Positions 17,504-24,410 of a stretch of DNA of 40,884 nt are shown piece after piece. The notes below the pieces were generated by a model. The model worked only from the letters and a program-made list of their open reading frames with translations. It ran no database searches and had not been told where the DNA came from. The stretch comes from Sulfurimonas sp. (GTDB lineage: Bacteria; Campylobacterota; Campylobacteria; Campylobacterales; Sulfurimonadaceae): positions 1 through 40,884 of the forward strand of contig VMSZ01000061.1 in NCBI GenBank assembly GCA_013791885.1, in the 5' to 3' direction. Positions within the stretch are counted from its first letter, which is position 1, and the number at the start of each line of letters is the position of its first letter. The translations under genes and the position numbers were made by a program.

Positions 17504-19322
17504 TTTTTTCCTTCATTTTTGAAATTATATCGTGAAGCTCTTGCGCTTTCATCTCTTTTGGGAGTGCTTCTCCAAAATGTACCGTTATTTCTCTGCGTTT
17601 AAAAAATTTTTTACTGTTTTTTTTCTTGTATTTTGAAAAAATACTTCCAAAAACGCCGTCTATATAAAAAGGTACAATAACCCCGTCATAGTTTTGCGGT
17701 ATCAGCTCATAGCCTCTGTAGAAAGTTCCCAAAGTACCATCTTGGCTTATTCCACCCTCGGGGTAAAGGGCTACCATTTTATTATGCCGCAACCTTCTGT
17801 ATGCCTCTTTAAACGCATCTTTTGAAGCTTTTGCAGAAACAGGAATTACTTCACCCTTTTTGAAAATGGGATGAAAAAACTTCCAATGATAAATCTCTTT
17901 GTCCATCATAAAATTAATGCGTTTCTCATGCGGTAACTGCAAAATAATCCAATCCAGCCAGCTCACATGATTTCCCAGAAAAAGTACCGCTTTATCTTGA
18001 GGAATATTTTCGAGACCGACATAAGTATATCTGTGTCTCATCCGTCCAAAGAGCTCCATAACAGCCCAAAATGTCATCACTAAATATCTCTGAAAAACCA
18101 TGTACGTCAGATAAATTCCAACAACTCCCATAAGATAAAACAAAACCTCTGCATTCATTCCAAAATATGCAAAAACCGTAGTTAACATAAGAAAAGTAAA
18201 CATAAAAATATTTTGTATAAAATTGCTTCCGGCGAGTATTGTTCCAAGATGTACTGTAGGAGATAAAAACTGCATTTGCGCATTCAGCGGAACCATTATA
18301 AACGCAGAGAAAATCCCAAAAAGCATAAACAAAAATGCCAATAAAATCATAGATGAAACAAAAGGCACTAAAAAAACTATAGTTGTGACTCCAAAGGCTC
18401 CGACCGCAACAAGACCTGTATGAATGTAATAGCGTGAAAATGATGCAGCCATAAACGCACCTCCAACCATACCAATACCTGCAAGAGCCATAACACCTTG
18501 GACAAAAATGGTATTTGTCACTCCAAGCTCACTCTTTGCATACTCTCCAAAAATAGCTAATACCACTTGTGAGATAGACCAAAAGAGACTCAAAGCGATA
18601 ATCGCTTCAAAAACTTCTTTCTTTCTTTTGATGATTCTTAAATTTTTAAGAAGATAATCACCGCGCAGATAATTTTTGATATGAAACTTTCTTTTACTTG
18701 CCTGTAACATTTTGTTCGGAAGTTTTGAAGCTAAAAACCACTCCAATACAGAGCTTCCGACTAAAAGCCAACCCAAAGGTGCAATGGTAAGTAAAATGTC
18801 TTCTTTCGTACTGAGCTCTTCGCTATACATACCTTCAAAAAGTACCGTATAAAAAATTATTCCGCCAAGAATTGCAACTGTAGTAGTCGCTTGAACCGCT
18901 CCATTTCCGGCACTAATATGCTTAATGCCGACTAACTCTTTAATATATCCATACTTTGCAGGACCATAGATTGCACTCTGAAGAGCAAGTAAAAAAGTCA
19001 TGAAAAACGCAGTATAAAACATTCCATGATAATAGGAATAAGTAATTCCAAGTGTGATAACTACGGCAAATACAGAAGAATATTCCAAGATTTTATTTTT
19101 AGCAAATCTATCGGCTAAAAATCCCGAAGGAGAGAACATTAAAATAAAAGGGAGAAGTATCAATGCGTTTACTATGGCGGTAAGTATGATTTGCAGCTCA
19201 CCGTCATAAATCTTAAAGACTGTATTTTGAATAATTATTTTATGTCCCAAGTCCGTAAAAGCATTTAAAAAAACAACTAAGAGGTAGTTGGTCACCCCTA
19301 TTATTGCAAATACTTGTCTCAT
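17490..19322 (-). CDS. MFS lysophospholipid transporter fused to 1-acylglycerol-3-phosphate acyltransferase (LplT-PlsC)
   Basis: A 610-residue fusion. Residues 1 to about 415 form a 12-helix MFS carrier of the LplT type (GFLADRFAKNK loop between helices 2 and 3; AIYGPAKYGY). Residues about 430-610 form a PlsC domain with the catalytic H452-x4-D457 (NHVSWLD) and the later YPEGGISQDG phosphate-binding motif. By comparison with LplT plus Aas, it should flip lyso-phospholipids inward and re-acylate them. No AMP-binding acyl-ACP synthetase domain is present, so the acyl donor must be made elsewhere. ATG 19322 follows directly on the stop of the RraB-like gene, with AGGAG inside that gene's end. 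dgkA overlaps its 3' end. Confidence 0.88.
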   Translation of the reverse strand: MRQVFAIIGVTNYLLVVFLNAFTDLGHKIIIQNTVFKIYDGELQIILTAIVNALILLPFILMFSPSGFLADRFAKNKILEYSSVFAVVITLGITYSYYHGMFYTAFFMTFLLALQSAIYGPAKYGYIKELVGIKHISAGNGAVQATTTVAILGGIIFYTVLFEGMYSEELSTKEDILLTIAPLGWLLVGSSVLEWFLASKLPNKMLQASKRKFHIKNYLRGDYLLKNLRIIKRKKEVFEAIIALSLFWSISQVVLAIFGEYAKSELGVTNTIFVQGVMALAGIGMVGGAFMAASFSRYYIHTGLVAVGAFGVTTIVFLVPFVSSMILLAFLFMLFGIFSAFIMVPLNAQMQFLSPTVHLGTILAGSNFIQNIFMFTFLMLTTVFAYFGMNAEVLFYLMGVVGIYLTYMVFQRYLVMTFWAVMELFGRMRHRYTYVGLENIPQDKAVLFLGNHVSWLDWIILQLPHEKRINFMMDKEIYHWKFFHPIFKKGEVIPVSAKASKDAFKEAYRRLRHNKMVALYPEGGISQDGTLGTFYRGYELIPQNYDGVIVPFYIDGVFGSIFSKYKKKNSKKFFKRREITVHFGEALPKEMKAQELHDIISKMKEKNETK

Positions 19323-20045
19323 TTACTCCTCGTCTGACTCGACTAAAATCGTACTCCAGCCCTCGTAGTAACCTCTCTCAAGTTTTACTTTTTCAAAAAG
19401 TTCTTCGACTGTTTTTTTAACTTCTGCATACTCTACGGAATGCTCTTTCACCAAGGCAACCCCGTGTTCAAACTCTTCAAAGCTGATGTCATCTTTAAAT
19501 CTAAAACCTTCTAAATCAAGCGTGTTTAAAAATCTATTTTTTTGTGTCGGTGTTTCAAAAGAGATATAGTGCTCAACCTCGCGTTTAATAGACAAATCAT
19601 CACCCTCTTCTTCTAGAAGAAAAATGATTTTAGCACTTTGAATATGTGCAAGCTCTAGCTCGTTTGGACAAAGTCTCAAATCATAAAAGTTCCATTTCGG
19701 ATCTTTTACAACATTGCTCTCATAGACATATCCGCTTCCTCTGAGTATCGCCGTCGCCATTGAGTCCAACTCTTTTGAAGTAGAGGCATAAAAATAGAGT
19801 TCGCTCCATCCATCAATGACTCTCGAACCGACATACTTTACCTGTCCTTCATGCTCAAGCCCAAGAATAAGAGATTCTTTAAATTCCAAAAATTCTTCAA
19901 ATCCCTCTTTACTCTCGTCAAAACTGTCAAACTTTATAAAAACGCTAAAAAGCCAAGAGTTCGACTCTTTGTAATCATCTGCATCCAAATCTACTTCTAT
20001 ATGTATTACGTTTTCACCGTCTAATCTATCAAAAATTTCTCTCAT
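19323..20045 (-). CDS. DUF695 and RraB-like two-domain protein
   Basis: A 240-residue acidic cytoplasmic protein. The N-terminal half (about 15-130) resembles DUF695: IDGWSELYFYA, a segment around residues 74-85, and PKWNFYDLRLCP. The C-terminal half (about 150-238) resembles RraB, an inhibitor of RNase E: EVEHYISF, LEGFRFKDDIS, and a terminal GYYEGWSTILVE. RraB binds RNase E in gammaproteobacteria. Campylobacterota generally rely on RNase Y and J, so the target here is unclear. It heads the operon with the LplT-PlsC fusion and dgkA (zero-base junction) and is divergent from the porin gene across a 173-base region. The domain call comes from motif memory, without a profile search. Confidence 0.68.
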   Translation of the reverse strand: MREIFDRLDGENVIHIEVDLDADDYKESNSWLFSVFIKFDSFDESKEGFEEFLEFKESLILGLEHEGQVKYVGSRVIDGWSELYFYASTSKELDSMATAILRGSGYVYESNVVKDPKWNFYDLRLCPNELELAHIQSAKIIFLLEEEGDDLSIKREVEHYISFETPTQKNRFLNTLDLEGFRFKDDISFEEFEHGVALVKEHSVEYAEVKKTVEELFEKVKLERGYYEGWSTILVESDEE

Positions 20046-20102
20046 ATGCTCTTCTGTGTCTTGTATTTTTTTAAAAATTATATCTAAATTTTTATTTCTT
20101 AT

Positions 20103-20117
20103 TGAAAATGATTATTA
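20103..20117. promoter_or_regulatory. Fur-box-like site 1 (upstream of -35)
   Basis: TGAAAAT-G-ATTATTA matches the 7-1-7 Fur consensus TGATAAT-N-ATTATCA at 12 of 14 arm positions. It lies six bases before the -35 of the porin promoter. This is an inference from consensus; no Fur gene is in the window. Confidence 0.5.
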
Positions 20118-20123
20118 AAACTA

Positions 20124-20152
20124 TTGACATTTAAAAAATATTTTTGTAGAAT
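20124..20152 (+). promoter_or_regulatory. Sigma-70 promoter of the porin/FMN operon
   Basis: A consensus TTGACA (20124-20129), a 17-base spacer and TAGAAT (20147-20152) lie 67 bases before the porin ATG. Fur-box-like sites sit on both sides (20103-20117 and 20173-20187), the arrangement expected of an iron-repressed promoter. Confidence 0.7.
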
Positions 20153-20168
20153 TCTCAAATATAATATG

Positions 20169-20197
20169 ATTATGATAACAGATATCACTATCATAAT
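20169..20197. promoter_or_regulatory. Fur-box-like site 2 inside a longer inverted repeat
   Basis: ATTATGATA (20169-20177) and TATCATAAT (20189-20197) are perfect nine-base arms. Inside, TGATAAC-A-GATATCA (20173-20187) matches the Fur 7-1-7 consensus at 11 of 14 arm positions. It lies just after the predicted start of transcription, where a bound repressor would block elongation or initiation. Confidence 0.5.
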
Positions 20198-20218
20198 TTA
20201 AAAAATCAAAGGGTATTT

Positions 20219-21448
20219 ATGAAAACATCAAAAATAACACTGGCACTCTGCGCGGCATTGGCTCTTACGAACACACTCTCTGCAGATGATACTGCTGAAA
20301 TAAACGCACTCAAACAAGAGGTAAAAGAGCTTAAAGAAATAACCCAAACTCTTGTTGATGAGACTAGCGATTTAAAAACAGGCTTTAACTACACAACAGT
20401 TGACACGACAAAATCCCATAGCGGTTTGGGAAACGCGGCTTCTAAAGTTTATTACTCAAAATCTCCTCTCTCTATCGGCGGTTACGGTGAAATGTACTAT
20501 GCAAGCACTGCAAACGAGACGGGTATGGACACTTCAAAAGTGGATGTTTACAGATTTGTACCCTATATCGGTTACAAATTTACGGACAATATTATCCTAA
20601 ACGTTGAGTTGGAATTTGAGCATGGCGGAGTAAAAGACGGTGCTGAGGGAGACGGTTATGTCATCATTGAGTTTATGTATCTTGACTTTCTTTTCAACGA
20701 AAACGCGAACTTAAGAGTCGGAAATATGCTCCTTCCTATGGGACTTATTAACGAAAGACATGAGCCGACACTCTTTACAACCGTGCAAAGACCAAATACG
20801 GAAAAACAACTCATTCCTTCGACTTGGCATGAGAGCGGTATCATGGTTTATGGAGATATCATTGAAAACTTATCCTATAAACTTGGCGGTTTTACGGCAC
20901 TTGACTTGAGTATGGGAGCCGGGAAAGGAAACAATTGGCTCAGAGACAGCCGCATCGGTTCATTTGGCGATACCAAAGACAAAAAAGTAGAACTCGGCAC
21001 TGTCGCAAGAGTAGACTATACAGGTGTAAACGGTCTGCTTGTCGGAGCTTCAACTTATTTTGACCCTGATATAACTATGTTTGATGTGCATCTAGACTAT
21101 AATTTAAACGCTTTTAGAGCTTACGGCGTCTATACACAAACAAGTCGTGAAGATGCTCCGGTCGGTGAACCCCAAAAAGCAAAAGGCGGATATATCAACC
21201 TCGGATACGACCTGCTCTCTTTTACTTCATGGAGTGAAAAAATGCCGCTTTTTGTACAGTTTGAAAGTGTGGCTGCGCAGGATGAGATTTCAGGCGGCGG
21301 TTCTGTGGATGCTATTGAGACAACAACCGTTGGTATCAACTATTTTCCTCATGAACAGGTTGTACTCAAAGCCGACTATGCGATGAAAAAAGAAGAAAAC
21401 AACAAAGACAGCGATACAATTAGCCTCTCTATGGGCTTTATATTTTAG
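20219..21448 (+). CDS. Outer-membrane porin with N-terminal coiled coil
   Basis: A 409-residue exported beta-barrel protein. A signal peptide (about 1-22, ending TLSA) precedes a short coiled coil (EINALKQEVKELKEITQTL, about 27-45). Alternating beta strands rich in Gly and aromatics follow, ending in SLSMGFIF, whose final Phe is the BAM recognition residue. The pattern resembles OprO/OprP/DcaP-type trimeric porins, in which the coiled coil trimerises in the periplasm. The substrate is unknown. It is first in an operon behind a promoter bracketed by Fur-like boxes, so an iron-linked role is likely. ATG 20219 has AAGGG five bases upstream. The FMN-binding protein starts nine bases downstream. 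Confidence 0.82.
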   Translation: MKTSKITLALCAALALTNTLSADDTAEINALKQEVKELKEITQTLVDETSDLKTGFNYTTVDTTKSHSGLGNAASKVYYSKSPLSIGGYGEMYYASTANETGMDTSKVDVYRFVPYIGYKFTDNIILNVELEFEHGGVKDGAEGDGYVIIEFMYLDFLFNENANLRVGNMLLPMGLINERHEPTLFTTVQRPNTEKQLIPSTWHESGIMVYGDIIENLSYKLGGFTALDLSMGAGKGNNWLRDSRIGSFGDTKDKKVELGTVARVDYTGVNGLLVGASTYFDPDITMFDVHLDYNLNAFRAYGVYTQTSREDAPVGEPQKAKGGYINLGYDLLSFTSWSEKMPLFVQFESVAAQDEISGGGSVDAIETTTVGINYFPHEQVVLKADYAMKKEENNKDSDTISLSMGFIF

Positions 21449-21457
21449 GAATTATTT

Positions 21458-21976
21458 ATGAAAACAACAGCTTTTCTCATTCTGTTTGCGCTCTCTTTGA
21501 GTGCAGATATTCTCATTTCACCTCAAGAAGCGATGGCTTTGGCCTACAAAGATGCGACGCAGATTACGAAAAAAAATATCTTACTCACAAACGAACAGAC
21601 GCAAAAAATACAAGAAGAGGCAAAAGTAAAACTCTCTACAAAAATATACAGAGTCTTTAAAGCGCAAAAAGAGGACAAAGTTCTAGGTTATGGGATTTTG
21701 ATTAACGAAACTGTACGCTCCAAAAATGCAGTGATACTCTATTTTATCTCTCATGACTCTATTTTAAAAGGGATAGAAATCATTGCGTTTAATGAACCTC
21801 CGGAGTATCTTCCCTCAAAAGAGTGGAGTTCACAGTTTCAAAACATAGAGACAACAAAAATGCTTAGAATCTCCAAAGAGATACCGACCATCACAGGTGC
21901 GACCATGAGTGCTCGCAGTGTTACAGACGGCTCAAGAGTTGCGTTTGCTCTGTATAATCAACTGCTAAAGGATTAA
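21458..21976 (+). CDS. Exported FMN-binding domain protein (covalent flavin acceptor)
   Basis: A 172-residue periplasmic protein with a short signal peptide (1-16, ALSLSA). The C-terminal TITGATMSARSV (144-155) matches the ApbE target motif (S/T)GAT-x-(S/T); T149 is the predicted residue that receives FMN by phosphoester bond. The usual upstream Asp of D-x-x-(S/T)GA is replaced (IPTITGAT), a small deviation. Such domains carry electrons in NqrC, RnfG and stand-alone flavoproteins. It sits between a porin and two small membrane proteins, with apbE converging from the other side. It has SD AGGA seven bases before ATG 21458 and no haem motif. Confidence 0.85.
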   Translation: MKTTAFLILFALSLSADILISPQEAMALAYKDATQITKKNILLTNEQTQKIQEEAKVKLSTKIYRVFKAQKEDKVLGYGILINETVRSKNAVILYFISHDSILKGIEIIAFNEPPEYLPSKEWSSQFQNIETTKMLRISKEIPTITGATMSARSVTDGSRVAFALYNQLLKD

Positions 21977-21978
21977 CC

Positions 21979-22452
21979 TTGCGTTTTACTCTCATAAAAG
22001 ACCTCAAACATGACGCCATCATGAAACCCGTTCTTGGCGGACTTTTGTTTTTTATTCTGCTTTATCTTGTTGCGGATTTATTTGTAAAACAGAGTAGTTT
22101 TGGTTTAACTCCAGATACTGTTAAAGCAACGCTTTTTGGGAATGAAGAGGAGTTTTTAGACCCGCTCTCGAAGGCTGCGTTTTTAGAATTTTGGCATATG
22201 GAAATCTTTTTTTCTATGATGCTGCTTTTTACTCTAAGTGCTGTGTATATCCGCATGAGCGAAGGCTCAAAAAAGGCTTTAGTTGTCGTTAATCTGCTCT
22301 TTATAAGCACTTTAGTTTCTCTTTTTTCTTTGTTTATCGCCTATTTTTTCAAGCAAAATTTTGTCACTTTTTATCTCCTGAGTTTTCATTTGTGGCATAT
22401 CACAGCTCTTTTTTGCTCACTCTACTCACTTAAAAGACTCTATTTTGCATAA
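21979..22452 (+). CDS. Four-helix inner-membrane protein A of the FMN cluster
   Basis: A 157-residue membrane protein with four hydrophobic helices (about 18-37, 70-92, 99-123, 127-153). Histidines lie in or near helix 2 (H73, FWHMEIFF) and helix 4 (H137, H140). It aligns by eye with the next gene product: GLTPDTVKATLFGNEEEFLDP here against GLSVHALRAYYLGDEALFMSA there, then a shared helix-2 His and a KKAL-V start to helix 3. I do not recognise the family. Position and histidines suggest, but do not prove, a haem- or quinone-linked electron donor for the FMN protein. The start is TTG 21979, two bases after the previous stop, with AAGGA upstream. Confidence 0.75.
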   Translation: MRFTLIKDLKHDAIMKPVLGGLLFFILLYLVADLFVKQSSFGLTPDTVKATLFGNEEEFLDPLSKAAFLEFWHMEIFFSMMLLFTLSAVYIRMSEGSKKALVVVNLLFISTLVSLFSLFIAYFFKQNFVTFYLLSFHLWHITALFCSLYSLKRLYFA

Positions 22453-22897
22453 AGCTTACAAATACTCCATACTCTATTTTATTGTCTTTAGCCTTCTTCT
22501 TCTTGCAAGCGGATTTTTGCTTTTTGAAGAAAAAATCGGCTTGAGTGTGCATGCACTCAGAGCCTATTATCTTGGAGATGAAGCCCTTTTTATGAGCGCA
22601 AAATCCACCCAAGGTCTCTTAAAAATAGTTTTGCCGCATATTTTTGCTTTTGCCCTGCTCTCCATGGTGCTTTTACACTTTTTAAAGTTTACAAACACTA
22701 AAAATAAAAAAGCTCTTATCGTCCTTATCTACGCTCTTTTTAGCGCCCAATTCTTTGAAATCTTTGCACCTTTTTTCATGCTTCATATTTCAGAATTATT
22801 TGTTTACGTTAAACTCTTCTCTTTACTTGTCTATTTTGGATTGATGTTGATTACTTTACATCTACTTTTCGCTAGTATTGCGTTTTCTAAAAAATAG
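22445..22897 (+). CDS. Four-helix inner-membrane protein B of the FMN cluster (paralogue of A)
   Basis: A 150-residue membrane protein starting at TTG 22445, overlapping gene A by eight bases. Helices are at about 8-26, 60-80, 89-112 and 119-145. H65 (VLPHIFAF) aligns with H73 of protein A; further histidines are H78, H114 and H139. The loop after helix 1 (IGLSVHALRA..LGDEALF) repeats the pattern GL-x5-(K/R)A-x3-G-x-E-x2-F of protein A, so the two probably arose by duplication and may form a heterodimer. Family and cofactor are not recognised. No ATG lies near, and the TTG is the only plausible start. Confidence 0.72.
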   Translation: MHKAYKYSILYFIVFSLLLLASGFLLFEEKIGLSVHALRAYYLGDEALFMSAKSTQGLLKIVLPHIFAFALLSMVLLHFLKFTNTKNKKALIVLIYALFSAQFFEIFAPFFMLHISELFVYVKLFSLLVYFGLMLITLHLLFASIAFSKK

Positions 22898-22910
22898 ATT
22901 GGAGTTTTAT

Positions 22911-23465
22911 ATGTTTGAAGTCTTTTTACTTGCGTTTGCCCTGAGTATGGATGCGTTTGCCGTTGCGATTGGTCTTGGTGTCAAAAATGGAGCGTTCGAT
23001 AAAACTTTGGCCTTTAAAATAGCTCTTTTCTTTGGTCTTGCTCAGGGAATTATGCCGCTTTTTGGCTATCTGGCAAGTCTTGGTCTTGGTGATTTTATCA
23101 CGGCAATCGACCACTGGGTTGCCTTTGTTTTACTCACGCTCATCGGGGGAAAAATGCTTTACGAAAGTTTTGGTGAAAATACCGAAGATGAAATCGCGAT
23201 AATCACCAATAAAGTCCTGCTTATGCTTGCAATTGCCACAAGCATAGACGCTATGGCAGCAGGATTTACCCTCAATCTACTTGCGCTCAACCCGTTTATC
23301 TCCATGCTTGTTATAGGTCTTGTCACCTATCTCTTTAGCTACTTTGGCGTTTATATCGGAACGCGCGGCGGGGAGTATTTGGAGAGTAAAGCTGAAATGT
23401 TGGGTGGAGTCGTGCTCATAGGAATCGGTCTGAAAATTCTACTCCAACACACGCTCTTGGCGTAA
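22911..23465 (+). CDS. mntP: Manganese efflux pump MntP
   Basis: A 184-residue six-helix transporter with the two MntP repeats. The first has SMDAFAVAIGLG (residues 8-19) and the second SIDAMAAGF (near 110), each with the Asp that lines the metal path. A cytoplasmic acidic loop (ENTEDE) lies between the halves. It exports Mn2+ from the cytoplasm. I chose ATG 22911, with TGGAG upstream; a longer TTG-started frame from 22878 only adds residues that overlap the previous gene. It is last in the Fur-box operon, which would link Mn export to iron status. Its 3' end overlaps the converging apbE gene by 27 bases. Confidence 0.9.
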   Translation: MFEVFLLAFALSMDAFAVAIGLGVKNGAFDKTLAFKIALFFGLAQGIMPLFGYLASLGLGDFITAIDHWVAFVLLTLIGGKMLYESFGENTEDEIAIITNKVLLMLAIATSIDAMAAGFTLNLLALNPFISMLVIGLVTYLFSYFGVYIGTRGGEYLESKAEMLGGVVLIGIGLKILLQHTLLA

Positions 23466-24410
23466 AGAAGTCTCTTCTTGCGCCTTTACATATTTATCTA
23501 TATTTTGGCTCACAATAAGTTTTTTGTCTGCTTGTAAGATAATGTATGCCAAAGGCAGTGCGTCCAAAAATGCGTAGGCTTTTTCACTGCTCATAACACT
23601 CGCGGCAGTTGCATAAGCATCAATATCGCTGTTTGGAAGATGAGAGATAAGCGTGATAGATTTAAACTTATCCTGTGAGACTTTCGTTTTTGGATTGATG
23701 AGATGGTTATTTTGTGTACTCTTGACATAGCGGTTGTAGTTGCCGCTCGTTGAGATTGCCGTATCAGGCGCCAATGTTTCAAACGAAGCTAAAGGAGCCT
23801 CGGCCAAAGGATGTTGTATCTCAATTTTGCAGATTTGCATACATCTTATGTCTCCGCTGGCACTCACGACTGCGTTTGTAACACTGTTTTTTCTTAAAAA
23901 CGCAACTGCTTTGTCCACTGCAAAACCTTTGCCCATACCGCCCAAATCTATTTTTGTCTCACCAAGCAGCGAGGCCTTGTGCTCGTTAAAACGCAGGCTT
24001 TGAAAGTTTACGACTGCGTTTTGCAGTTGCGCTGCGTTTGGAAGACGTTCCTCTTCTCCAAATCTGTATAAATCTTTTGTAATAGAACCGACCGTAATGT
24101 CAAAATAGCCCTGCGTTTGTGCATAATATTTTTTGCTCAAAAGAAGTGCTTCATAGGTAAATGGATGCAGCAAAGTCTGTTTGTCGGTGTTGAGTTTGTA
24201 GATGGGAGAGTTTTTGGCATAAGAAGATAAAGAAGCTTCTACCTCGTCTATTAGGCTAAACGCAGCGTCCATCTCCTTGGCATATTTTTCATCGGCGCTT
24301 ATACTCACAAAAGTTCCAAGCGCCACCTTTGTTCTTGTAAGAGTCTCTGCAGAAACAGAGCTCAAACAAAAGAACAAAAGAAAAAAGATACTAGATTTCG
24401 ATAGTTTCAT
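23439..24410 (-). CDS. apbE: FAD:protein FMN transferase ApbE
   Basis: A 323-residue exported flavin transferase. A signal peptide (about 1-21, ending VSA) is followed by GTFVSISA, YFDITVGSI, the FAD-binding KIDLGGMGKGFAVDKA (about 152-167), STSGNYNRY and DIDAYATAASV, the Mg-binding Asp/Thr segment. It moves FMN from FAD onto Thr of (S/T)GAT motifs in extracytoplasmic proteins. The obvious client is the FMN-binding protein at 21458-21976. Its ATG (24410) lies inside the end of ribBA (20-base overlap), coupling flavin supply and flavin attachment. Its 3' end overlaps mntP on the other strand. The C-terminal tail (EETSLRQERVLE) is slightly longer than a minimal ApbE. Confidence 0.93.
   Translation of the reverse strand: MKLSKSSIFFLLFFCLSSVSAETLTRTKVALGTFVSISADEKYAKEMDAAFSLIDEVEASLSSYAKNSPIYKLNTDKQTLLHPFTYEALLLSKKYYAQTQGYFDITVGSITKDLYRFGEEERLPNAAQLQNAVVNFQSLRFNEHKASLLGETKIDLGGMGKGFAVDKAVAFLRKNSVTNAVVSASGDIRCMQICKIEIQHPLAEAPLASFETLAPDTAISTSGNYNRYVKSTQNNHLINPKTKVSQDKFKSITLISHLPNSDIDAYATAASVMSSEKAYAFLDALPLAYIILQADKKLIVSQNIDKYVKAQEETSLRQERVLE

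Noticed and set aside
22878-22910. Longer start for mntP at a TTG in 22878
   Set aside because: It would overlap the preceding gene and lacks a ribosome-binding site; ATG 22911 has TGGAG upstream and gives the usual N terminus.
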